Part shown: one piece after another, positions 24,854 through 35,700 of the stretch
How the letters are laid out: each line of letters starts with the position of its first letter
How positions within the stretch are numbered: the stretch's first letter is position 1
Source of the DNA: Medicago truncatula
Lineage: Eukaryota > Streptophyta > Magnoliopsida > Fabales > Fabaceae
DNA: 64,000 nt
Assembly (NCBI RefSeq): GCF_003473485.1
Contig: NC_053044.1
Coordinates: 34,538,091-34,602,090 of the forward strand
Direction of reading: 5' to 3'
Program-made: the position numbers and the translations under genes
Notes under the pieces: generated by a model
Seen by the model: only the letters and a program-made list of their open reading frames with translations
Databases searched by the model: none
Told to the model about the DNA's origin: nothing

Positions 24854-25560
24854 TTCTCTATTAAATATTGGAATACATCCATCTCTCATTCTTAATAATC
24901 TATTTGCGTATATTTTTTAGCAGATTGGTTTATATAAAAAATGCAAAAGTTAAAATGAAGACTAATACATTTATTCAAACAATAATCTCTGTTTGTTTTA
25001 AGAGTGATTCTGGTTAAAATGATATAATTGCTCTCATAGATACACCTCAGATGGTAAAAATATAGAGACATTTGATACGAATAAATGGTTGTCTTTTTAT
25101 TTATAGATTCTTTAAAACAATTAAAATGAAAAGAATTGAATATTTCCCACAAGTCGTTTCCCATAATTATGTAAATTGTGGAAATATTGTTTTTTATTTT
25201 TATCTTTTTTAATCTTATTAATTATTATCTTTTTTAATCTTAAAATAAAACCACGCAACTTTCTTGAAGCTATTTTCAGCAGTTTTTCTTGGACTAAATC
25301 AACTATTACATGTCATTATTTTGAAGAGAAAAAAAAATTGATAAACAAAATTGATGTCATAGTATTCCATCATCTCTCCCTCCTCCTTTGTCATCAAACT
25401 CAAACTGTTGGTAAATGTGCAAGAATTGAATTCCCTTGTCAGGGAAAGTCTACGGAAGGGAGGGAGAGAGATAGATAGAATTTATGAGATAACTTTTCTT
25501 TATTTTTCATGCAACTTAGAGCATAAATATTGGCTGACAAATGGTAATATCTTCACAAAG

Positions 25561-25723
25561 CCTAGAGTATTTTGGATGGGGAATGTTTTGAGGGAATGTA
25601 ATGTTTTGAGGGAATTCAACTACTTTGAGGTGAATTCTATTGTTTGAATCCACCTCAAAATAATTGAATTCCCTCAAAACATTACATTACCTCAAAATAT
25701 TCTCCAATTCAAACATACTCTAA
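25561..25723. mobile_element. Hairpin MITE with 70-bp arms
   Basis: The left arm (about 25562-25631, containing GAATGTAATGTTTTGAGGG and CTTTGAGG) pairs with the right arm (about 25652-25723, CCTCAAAA, CCCTCAAAACATTACATTA). The loop is about 20 nt. The frames read through it are by-products of the palindrome. Confidence 0.65.
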
Positions 25724-25779
25724 GAGTTTTTGTCAGTAAATCTTGGATATTTGGTAGAAAATTGCTTTTTTAACATAAA

Positions 25780-25900
25780 AAACTTCTTAACAACACATGA
25801 AAAATACTTAAATGTTTTCCGCGGTAGTTAACTACCGCCGACTTATAACTAGAAAATTGACGGTAATTAACTACCGCTGAATTTTTTAATCATTTTCATG
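25780..25900. repeat. TTAACTACCG palindrome pair
   Basis: CGGTAGTTAACTACCG (about 25821-25836) is a perfect 16-bp palindrome. It is followed by CGGTAATTAACTACCG at about 25861. The same motif type occurs at 745-845, upstream of the left-edge gene. Confidence 0.5.
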
Positions 25901-26104
25901 TTTTTCTAGGAAATATTGGAAGTCAAAAAAGCAAGCTTCTATTTGGTATGGCAAGAGAGTATCTAAACTCAACAAAGTGACACTGCATTGCAACCCACTT
26001 TTAATTGACATTTGCTTACATTTTTTTTTTTTTCAATTGATAGGGGAAGATAATTATTACTATCAGGTAATTTTTTTTCAATTGATAGGTGAAGATAATT
26101 ATTA

Positions 26105-26437
26105 GGCTTAAATGTTCTTTTGGTCCCTTAACTTGATTTTAAGTATCAGTTTGGTCCCATAAGTAATAAAAGATCCGTTTAAGTCCCTTAACTTTATTTA
26201 AGTATCAGTTTGGTCCTTTTTGTTAATTCAATTCAAAAAATGTTAAAATTTGGTCCCTTAACTTATTTAATTAGTATTAGTTTGGTCCTAAACTTAACGC
26301 TTTTTTGAATTAAATTAACAGAAATGACCAAACTGATACTTTAAATAAAGTTAAGGGACCTAAACAGACCTTTTATTATTTATGGGATCAAACCGATACT
26401 TGAAATCAAGTTAAGGGAAGAAAAGAGCATTTAAGCC
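26105..26437. mobile_element. MITE with GGCTTAAAT terminus and resolvable 9-bp target duplication
   Basis: Inverted ends GGCTTAAATGTTCTTTTGG and AAGAGCATTTAAGCC flank blocks of TTTGGTCCCTTAACT and its complement. It sits in the second unit of a short tandem repeat (units begin at 26034 and 26079), so the first unit shows the unoccupied site (TAATTATTA then CTATCA). The left flank is TAATTATTA and the right is TAAATTATTA, which fits a 9-bp duplication with one added A. A 9-bp duplication is typical of Mutator-like elements. Confidence 0.75.
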
Positions 26438-26613
26438 TAAATTATTACTATCACGTTATATTTTTTTTTTTCAAAGTACCACAAGGGCGCTATTTTATCA
26501 ACTGTAAACATTTTCAATTCAACGACTAAATTTTTTTAACATATATTTACATGCACAATTTTAACTATTTATCCTATCCCTTAGTAAAAAAAATCTACAC
26601 ATTTCTATTGAAA

Positions 26614-27809
26614 ATGAACCCCAACAATGAAGGCTTTTGGTCCAATTATAAATAAAATGGTGGCAATTCTTCTTTTATCCCAAAACAACTCATATTTTGG
26701 AAGTACATCTCATAACCAAAATCCAAACCATAATCCAAATTTCTTAAATTCTCCTTTTATCCCAATTCCACAAAATAATCTACCCTTTGGAAATTACTCA
26801 TATCATACTTCACCTTACCAATATCAATATCAACAATTTTCATCTCAATCAATTAACCCCACTATGTCTCATGAGCTTCAAATTGGTAATAGTGGTGTGC
26901 AATCATATGATCAAGAGACTCCAACACCAAAATCTTGCACTCAAGGTGGCTTGGAAACTATAAACCTTGATCAAGAAACTGGATCCGCACCGGCTATAAA
27001 TACACCGAAAATAAGATTCCAACCAAACGAGGATGAACGTCTTATTCAATCATGGTTCAACATTTCAAAGGACTCGATTGTTGGGATTGATCAAAAAGGA
27101 GATAGTTTTTGGAAGAAGATTAGTGAAGCTTATAACAACCACTACGACAAAAATTGTCAAGAGAGGAATTTCATGGCACTAAAAGGTCGATGGCACAAAA
27201 CGATCAATCCTTATGTTCCAAAGTTTGTTGGGTGCTACAAACAAGCCGTTGGTTTGAAAAAAAGTGGTAGCTCCGAGAGCGACATTATTTCGGCTGCACA
27301 TGATGTTTTTCACCACGACATGCATATAAAATTCACATTTGAGGGTGCGCGGAGATTGATGAAGGATGATCCCAAATGGAGTGCGTGATCATTAGAACCT
27401 TCTTCAAAAATAACAAAGAATTCAACTTCTAGAGTATATTCGCCGTCTTCTAATCCACCAACAAGCGAATACAATCCACTGAAGTGTCCAATCGGTCAAA
27501 AGGTGGGAAAAAGAAAAGCTTAAGGAAATGTCTATACCAAATTTGATACTTTGAAAAATGACTTCAACAAAAAGTTTGAACTAATGTCCGGGTTTGCACG
27601 TGATTATGCACGTATTGAGAGTGAAAAAGTCGATATAGAGAGAAAAAAGGGTCGATGCGGAGCTGCAAAGAACCGAGAATGATATGGAAAGGTCAAAGAT
27701 CAATTATTTACAAATTATCACGAAGGATACATCGAATATGAATCCAAGACAACTACAAGATTATGAATATTTGTGTGGCATGATTAGAGATAAATATGAA
27801 CTTAATTGA
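26614..27809 (+). pseudogene. Harbinger-associated Myb/SANT-like ORF1, broken
   Basis: The region encodes the accessory DNA-binding protein of plant PIF/Harbinger elements (annotated in many plant genomes as GST T3-like or NAM-associated protein). The natural start is probably ATG 26614 (MNPNNEGFW), but that frame is broken by a stop and a shift. The main open frame runs to TGA 27386-27388. It has an Asn/Gln-rich N-terminal half, then the trihelix-like core with FQPNEDERLIQSWFNISKD, GDSFWKKISEAY and LKGRWHKINP-type residues. Past that stop a coiled C-terminal part continues (FELMSGFARDYARIESEKVD, then a shift near 27655, then LQDYEYLCGMIRDKYELN) to TGA 27807. There are at least two frame disruptions and two stops. 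It pairs with the transposase remnant at 28167-28705. Confidence 0.75.
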
Positions 27810-27976
27810 TATTATTATGTATGTTTTATGACTAGCCATTTTTATTTATGTTGGACTTAATTATTATGTATGTTAGATTTATTTATGTTGGACTTAATAA
27901 ATGTTAATTATTTGTAAAAGCTAATTAAGCTACTTACGAAAAGCTAATTATTATGTAACTAACTGTTATATGATGA

Positions 27977-28150
27977 AATCAAGTTGTTTGGGCTCCAATG
28001 GCAAGGAGCTCCTTTCAAGGACGTACCCGGAGAATACCAGGTTCGATTTCCAGGGGGAACAACGCTTGGTCAGTGCACATGCCTCTACGCACGACCCAGA
28101 TTAATCGTCCACCTTTGGTAGGTTGGAAACCGGTGCGAAAGCAAAAAAAA
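27977..28150 (+). mobile_element. tRNA-derived SINE with 16-bp target-site duplication
   Basis: The 174-bp insert is bounded by perfect copies of AACTGTTATATGATGA (27961-27976 and 28151-28166). It contains a pol III B-box (GGTTCGATTTCC, about 28039-28050), an A-box-like TGGCAAGGAGCTC upstream, and ends in A9-10. This is full SINE structure. It sits between the two decayed genes of a Harbinger element. Confidence 0.85.
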
Positions 28151-28166
28151 AACTGTTATATGATGA

Positions 28167-28705
28167 GACTATGTATTCGTTATTCAGTCAATCGTACTGA
28201 ATACAATATGGGTCATTATTTATCTCATGGCATTTATTCTGAATGGGACACATTTGTGAAAAGCATCCCAATGCCACAAGGAGAAAACAGAAAATTGTTT
28301 GTCCACCATCAAGAAGACGCAAGGAAGGATATTGAACAAGCATTTGGAGTTCTCCAATCCCGATTTGCAATCATATGTATCCTGGCTCGATCTTGGCATC
28401 TGGATTCACTGAAACGCATGATGGATATGTGCATCATGTTACACAACGTGATTGTTGAAGATGAACGTGCCACATATGGTGGCAATTTTGATTATTCTTA
28501 TGATCATCTTGGCAATGACTCGATTGCACCACTAGACGATTCTAATAATGATTTTCGCGAGTTCCTACGTAGAAGACACCATGTTCAAGATAAGAAAATT
28601 CATCGACACCTGCAACAAGAATTGATAGAACATATATGGAAACGTTTTGGGCATGAGAATAACCAAAACTATTTTTTTTTTTTTTTTAAATTTAGTATAT
28701 TTTGA
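28167..28705 (+). pseudogene. PIF/Harbinger DDE transposase, C-terminal remnant
   Basis: The translated C-terminal part matches plant DDE_Tnp_4-type (ALP1-like) transposase: NMGHYLSHGIYSEWDTFVKS, PMPQGENRKLF, HQEDARKDIEQAFGVLQSRF, MCIMLHNVIVEDER and an ending near LIEHIWKRFG. A normal protein is about 400 aa; only the last roughly 170 aa remain, without the upstream catalytic region, so it is inactive. With the ORF1 remnant upstream it shows the usual two-gene Harbinger layout in the same orientation. Confidence 0.8.
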
Positions 28706-28719
28706 GCTAGTAGTTTATT

Positions 28720-29187
28720 AGGTTAATAGTGTTTTACCCCCCTGTAATATAGGTCATTTTCGATTTTCCCCCCTGTAATTTTTTTTTTTTTTTTTAAATT
28801 CATCTTTGTATATACATTTAGTATATTTTGAGCTAGTAGTTTATTGGGTTAATAGTGTTTTACCCCATGTAATATAGGTCATTTTCGATTTTTCCCCCTA
28901 TAATATTTCTTTTTTTAAATTCATCCTTGTAATTTGAAGATTTTTTGGTTTTGGAGCGTCATGAAAAATTTCACCCTCTGTAATTTGAGCAAATTTAAGT
29001 TTACCCCGTTGTAATTTGAGCAAATTTTGCTTTACCCCCCGCCATATCTTCAATTTTGTACATTCAAAATTCATGAAGGTCCAAAACCAAAAATCTTCAA
29101 ATTACAGAGACGAAATCCAAAAAAAATATTTTACAGGGGGTAACACCGAAAATGACCTATATTACAGGGGTAAAACACTATTAACCC
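28720..29187. mobile_element. Foldback element with CACTATTAACC ends and 9-bp duplication
   Basis: The ends are GGTTAATAGTGTTTTACCCC and the inverted GGGGTAAAACACTATTAACC. The next inner block AATATAGGTCATTTTCGATTT is mirrored by AATGACCTATATTAC. The 9-bp direct repeat TAGTTTATT flanks it (28711-28719 and 29188-29196). The left 130 bp plus its flank occurs twice in tandem (from about 28690 and about 28818). It has no coding capacity. Confidence 0.7.
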
Positions 29188-29280
29188 TAGTTTATTTCAA
29201 CGTTTAATAATTTTATTAATCTATTTTCTTATAACTTATTTCTGTCAAGTAGTAAATTATTTAATTTTATTTGAACCGTC

Positions 29281-29560
29281 AATATAATTTCTAAAGGTTT
29301 AGAGACTCTTTAGAAGGGCCTGAGAGCCCTCCCAAAGGCTTGAACGCCCTTCCAAAAGGCTTCAAGGCCTAGGCGCGTCCTTCTAGTGGAGCCGCCTCAG
29401 CCAGCTTCTACAAGCCTCTAGAGCTCGGAAGAAAAAGTAAAAGGCCCTCATTTCTTGGGGTCTAAGCCACGAGAAATCAAGTCAATAACATACTATAAAT
29501 ACCATCCTTGAGAGCCTTCTCATGGCACAACTAATACAGTACTAAACCCTAATATCTGAT
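29281..29560 (+). other. GC-rich LTR-like fragment with TATA box
   Basis: This stretch is unusually G+C-rich (GAGCCCTCCCAAAGGC, CCTAGGCGCGTCC, GAGCCGCCTCAGCC) and then has TATAAAT at 29494-29500 followed by a CATGGCACAACTAATACAG leader. It resembles a truncated LTR promoter region. No partner LTR or coding region was found in the window. Confidence 0.35.
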
Positions 29561-29751
29561 TTTGTACTTATCGCAATAAATAGATTAACCCTATATATTC
29601 ACATCTATCTATGTGATATTATTTTAGCAAACCATACTTTAGGTAATATACAACAATTAACAAATGTATACTCCTTAAAACAATATGTCAACTAATTTGA
29701 TTCACAAGAAAGATAAAAATAACTATTAGATACAACCATTATGAGCTCTCA

Positions 29752-32700
29752 TCATGCCATCATCTCTACCTCATCACTCTTACAACCATCAGTTTCATTA
29801 CCTATCTTCTGAACACTCTTATAAGTATACCTCTTTGCTAAGAAGAGATAAGCACACAAATTCAAAGCATTAATAATTGCCAACATCCAATAAAACCTAT
29901 CCAAACGACTTGAATTTATATCCTTCCCAATCCAACTTTTACCATTCTTTTCTGTCACTTGATCCACAATAGTGATTAAAAAACTACTTAAGAAACTTCC
30001 AACTCCAATCACACTAAGATATAATGCCATTCCCAAACTCTTCATTGAGTCAGGAACTTGGCCATAGAAATACTCTTGTAAACCAACAAGAGAAAATGAA
30101 TCACCAATGCCAAGAATCAAATATTGAGGCACTAACCAAAACACACTCATAGTTTCTTGCTCATGCATTCTAAGTCTCTTAGCTTCTACTAATGCTGCAA
30201 CAATCATAACTATGACTGAAGATGTGAAGCCAATGGAAATTCTTCTAAGTATGCTGATTCCTCTTTCATTACCAGTGATTTTTCTCAGCATTGGAACAAT
30301 AATCTTGTCATATATTGGAACAGATATTAAGGTGCCAATTGCTGCTGCAGTGGAAACAGAAGCTGGTGGGATTGTGAAACTGTCACTTATCTTCAAGTTC
30401 ATTGAAGCAGCTTGTTTTACAAAGAGTGTGGAGCCTTGTGCTACACATATTCCTGTTGTTAATGAAGTTAGCCATATTGGAATTACATTCAGAATAAGCT
30501 TTGTTTCTTCTACTCTTGTCACTGTAGCTAATCTCCATGGATTGTGTTTTTGATCAACATGTGTGTCTTCTATTATAGCAGCCTTGTCAAGAAACCTGTT
30601 CATTAATTTCAAGTTATTTAAAAACTACTCCATTTGATTTGTTTAATAACTGGTACATTTGGGTTCACAATGAATAAGTTTTATTTGAAAACTTAAAGTT
30701 CACAATATCCATATCAAGCACTCATGTTGATTGAGAAACAACTTAATTAAGAGCTTATATATAGTATAAGCGCTTGTCATATAAGTACTTATATATAAGC
30801 TATTTATTTAACAAAATATAAAGTAAAGTACAAATCGTTTTCATGTAAACTATAAACTGTTTTCACAAGCTATCCTGGAAAATTTAAGGAAATATGCTGG
30901 AAACAACCTATAAATATGTCATGAACTGTTTCCATAAGCTCTCTAAAATAGTGTTAGAAGTATTTATTGATGACTCGACATATATCATGTGTTTTAGTGT
31001 TTTATAGAGTCTTTTTTCCTTTTATTTTAGGATATTCTATAGGATTAGAGTGAGTTATTGATAGTTTGGGAAAAAAGTATGTATTGTTTTGTTAAAGTAA
31101 TTGTGAGTGATTTTATTACCTAACCAGACAACTCTATAGATTGCCATAGTCTTTTGGTGTAGGTAATTGGATTGATCCAATCAAAAGACACATCGTGGAT
31201 GTTACTTAGCTACATAAACAAGCAATTGGCACAAATGCAGACACAAGGACAGCATTGACAAAATAATAAATTTATAAAATGATATAATTGAATGTAACCA
31301 TATACGTCGGTGTTACGTCAGACACTAAACACACCTTTAATATAAAGCATCAGTGCTGTTGGTGATTTCCAAAATAATGGAATCACTTTAGAACCAAAAG
31401 TTGTGACTCTTCATGGAAACCATTCATATACATTGGAACATTATTATTTATTGTATTAATAATGAACCATGACATTGATTCAAGTATATATGGTTATAAC
31501 CTTTGGCAAAAGGGTGCTTAATGAATCATGGCATTGATTCAAGTTAAAGAGGTGCTTTCTCTCATGTGAAGAGTCATATAATGCATTATAAATGCTTGAC
31601 ATTTGGGCATTAGTTGAACATACAAAAACCACACAACTACACACAATTTGGACAGAATTTTGTTACATTAACAACATAATTCTTCACCATTCTATTATTC
31701 TAAATCATCCATCAATTCTCTAATGCATGAGTGAATTGCTGGAACCATAAATCTGTAAAATACTGTTAGGAGATACGTTTGGTGTGGTTGTGCAATACAC
31801 GTCAAGGAACTCATAGTATCCTGAAGGGGATTCGTCGGTCATTCCTATTGCATCCAATATACATTTATTGGTGGGGGCGAATCGAACCTAAAGGTTAGTG
31901 TGGCAACCCCATACGCTTTGAGTTTTACATGCATGATCATTAAACATTTCAGGTTTCAAGTGCAGCAGCCTCTTCCCAACAAACAAGATATATAACAATC
32001 TTTAGGTTCGATTTCTATGGCTGCTTCATTGAAAGAAATGACTTCTGACTTTGTTAAGTTGGAAAAGTTTGATGGGGGAAAGTTCATCCGCTGGCAAAAG
32101 AAGATGAAGTTTCTTCTTACAACATTGAAAGTGGCATACGTTCTGAACATGGCAAGGCCTGAGGAGAAGGATGATGAAACCGTTGCTGAGACAAGAGACA
32201 GACAGAAATGGGACAACGATGATTACATCTGCTTAGGACACATCCTGAATGGTATGTCTGACTCTTTGTTTGATATCTACTAGAGCAGCCCTTCTGCAAA
32301 AGACTTATGGGACAAATTGGAAACCAGATACATGCGTGAAGATGCAACAAGTAAGAAATTCCTTGTCTCTCATTTTAATAATTACAAAATGGTAGATAAT
32401 AAGTCTGTTATGGAACAATTATATGAGATTGAACGTATTCTTAACAACTACAAACAACATAACATGAATATGGATGAAACAATTATTGTATCATCCATAA
32501 TTGACAAACTTCCTCCTTCTTGGAAAGATTTCAAACGAACCATGAAACATAAGAAGGAAGACATTTCTCTTGAGCAACTTGGCAATCACCTTCGTTTAGA
32601 AGAAGAATACCGAAAACAAGAAGGTATTAAGAATCATGTTACTCAAGAGAAGGTTCATGTTATGGAAGAAGGAAATTCAAGCAAATCTTCCAAAAAGAGA

Positions 32701-35700
32701 AATCATGAAAATGATAAGTCTCATCATAACCACAATGGTAATAACAACAAAAAGAAAAGGAAAGGTGAATGTTACTTTTGTGGGAAAGAATGATACTTCA
32801 AGAATGAATGCAGGTTCTTTAAAAAGAAGAACAAAGAAAAGAATTCAAAGGCAACAAATGATGATTTTGTTGCGGTCATTTCTGAAACAAGATGTTGATT
32901 CATGGTGGATAGACTCTGGTGCTACTCGCCATGTGTGCAAAAACAAGAAAATGTTCAAGACCATCAATAAAGATGTGAGTGTTTTGTACATGGGAAATTA
33001 TTCAACTGTGCAAGTCCAAGGAAAAGGGACCATAGAGATTGAATTCACTTCTGGAAAAACACTTACTCTTAAAGATGTATTTTATGTTCCTGAAGTTAGG
33101 AAGAACTTGATTTCTGTACCATTACTTAATAAGAATGGGTTCAAATCTGTATTTGAGGGAGATAAATTTATCCTCTCAAAGGGGGGTGTGTTTGTAGGAA
33201 AGGGATATTTGTGTGAGAATATGTTCAAATGTAATGTTGCAAATATTAATAATAATAATAATAATATGATTTCTGCTTATATTGTTGAGTCTTGTGATTT
33301 ATGGCATATGCGATTAGGACATGTTAATTTTAGAAAATTGGAGAATATGATGAAATCAAATCTAATTCCTAATTTTGATAAATTTTTTGATTCATGTACT
33401 ACTTGCATGTTGACTAAAATTACAAGACAACCTTTTAAAAGTGTTAAAAGAAGTTCTAGGGTGCTAGATTTAATTCATTCAGATGTATGTGATTTACATG
33501 GTTGGCCCACCATTGGTGGTAAAAAGTATTTTGTTACTTTCATTGATGATTGCACTCAATTTTGTTATGTTTATTTAATGCATTCAAAAGATGAAGTTTT
33601 AGATAAATTCAAAATATTTAAAGCACAAGTAGAACTTCAACATGAAACTTTCATTAAATGCTTTAGAAGTGATAGGGGAGGAGAGTTCTATCATCCGAGT
33701 TATTTTGAATCCACTGGTATTGTGCATCAAGTAACTGCACCATACACCCCACAACAAAATGGAATAGCAGAAAGGAAGAATAGAACTTTGGTAGAAATGG
33801 TTAATGCCATGTTGTCCTATTCTGGATTATCTAAAGGATATTGGGGTGAAGCAATGCTAACAGCATGTTACATCCTCAATAGGGTTCCAAACAAAAGGAA
33901 CAAAATAACCCCATATGAACTTTGGAAACAAAGAAAACTTACTCTTAATTATTTGAAAGTTTGGGGTTGTAGAGCAATTGTGAAAGTGCCTGAACCTAAA
34001 AGAAAGAAATTGGGTGAAAGAGGAATTGAATGTGTATTTTTAGGCTATGCAGAAAATAGCAAAGCATACAGATTCTTGACTATTGAATCGAATGACTCAT
34101 ATTCTGTTAATACAGTAATTGAGTCAAGAGATGCAATTTTTCAAGAAGATAGATTTAACTCAATTTCTTATCCCAAGGATATTGTTCATTCTAATGTTCA
34201 AAATTTAGAAAACAATGAATCTGATATAGATACATTGGATGGTTCAGAACTTAGAAGAAGTAAGAGGATCTGGAAAGAGAAAGATTTTGGATCTGATTTC
34301 TTCATGTTTCTTGTAGAAGGAACAGGTAAATCCATAAATAGTTATGGACCAATTTGCTTTAACCTTGAGAGTGATCCGGTAACATATGAAGAGGCTATAA
34401 AATCTCAAGATTCAGCTTTTTGGAAAGAAGCTATTCAAGAAGAAATGGATTCAATTATGGGTAATAAAACTTGGAAAGTGGTAGATCTCCCACCCGGATC
34501 CAAACTGATAGGCTGTAAATGGATCTTTAAAAGAAAAATGAAAGTGGATGGTACCATTGATAAATTCAAGGCTAGACTAGTTGTTAAAGGGTTTACGCAA
34601 AAAGAAGGCATTGATTATTTTGATACATATGCACCTGTTGCAAGAATTGCATCAATCAGAATGCTAATTGCACTGGCATCCATCCATAAGTTTGTAATCC
34701 ATCAAATGGATGTTAAAACTGCTTTCCTAAATGGAGAGTTGGATGAAGAGGTATATATGAAACAACCGGAAGGGTTTGTGATCAAAGGTCAACAAGATAA
34801 AGTGTGTAAATTAACTAAGTCTTTATATGGGTTGAAACAAGCACCCAAACAATGGCACCAAAAGTTTGACCAAGTTGTGTTAGCCAACGGATACATCATA
34901 AATGAATCTGACAAGTGTATTTACAGTAAATTCCAAAATGGAAAAGGTGTCATGATTTGCTTATATGTAGATGACATGTTGATCTTTGGTATAAGTATAA
35001 ATGAGGTTGAAGAAACTAAAGCTTTCTTATCCAACAATTTTGATATGAAAGATTTAGGAGAAGCTGATGTGATTTTAGGAATTAAAATCATAAGAGATGG
35101 TAACCATATTGGTTTATCCCAATCTCATTACATAGAAAAGGTGCTTCAGAAATTCAATCATTTAGATTGTAAACCGATCTCTACCCCATTTGACCAAACT
35201 GTCAGTTTGCAACCAAACAAAGGTTGTCCTGTGGCACAACTTGAATATTCTAAAGTAATCGGATGCTTGATGTATGCTATGACTTGTACTAGACCTGACA
35301 TAGCATATGTTGTTGGAAGGTTAAGTCGGTATACTAGCAATCCAAGTAAAGAACACTGGCACGCTGTGAAAAGAGTATTAAAATACTTAAAGGGAACAAT
35401 GAATTATTGTTTAACATATAGTGGAGACCCTTCTGTTTTGGAAGGATACACAGATACTAGTTGGGTAACATATGTTGAAGATCATGCTTCCACAAGTGGA
35501 TGGATCTTCAACCTTGGTGGAGGTGCAGTTTCTTAGGGTTCAAAGAAACAAACATGCATTGCCGACTCCACCATGGCTGCAGAATTTATTGCATTGGCTG
35601 CAGGGAGTAAAGAGGCAGAATGGCTAAGAAATTTATTGTATGACATACCAGTTTGGCAAAAGCCAATGGCGCCAGTATCCATACATTGTGATAGTCAATC

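Noticed and set aside
28035..28055. tRNA gene suggested by a B-box (also at 40213 and 63945)
   Set aside because: No cloverleaf or acceptor pairing is present. A-rich tails and target duplications identify SINEs.
31868..31893. True copia primer-binding site inside the LTR (TGGTGGGGGCGAATCGAACC)
   Set aside because: The same sequence lies inside the 3' LTR and the target duplication lies beyond it, so it is LTR sequence. It is kept only as part of the self-complementarity finding.
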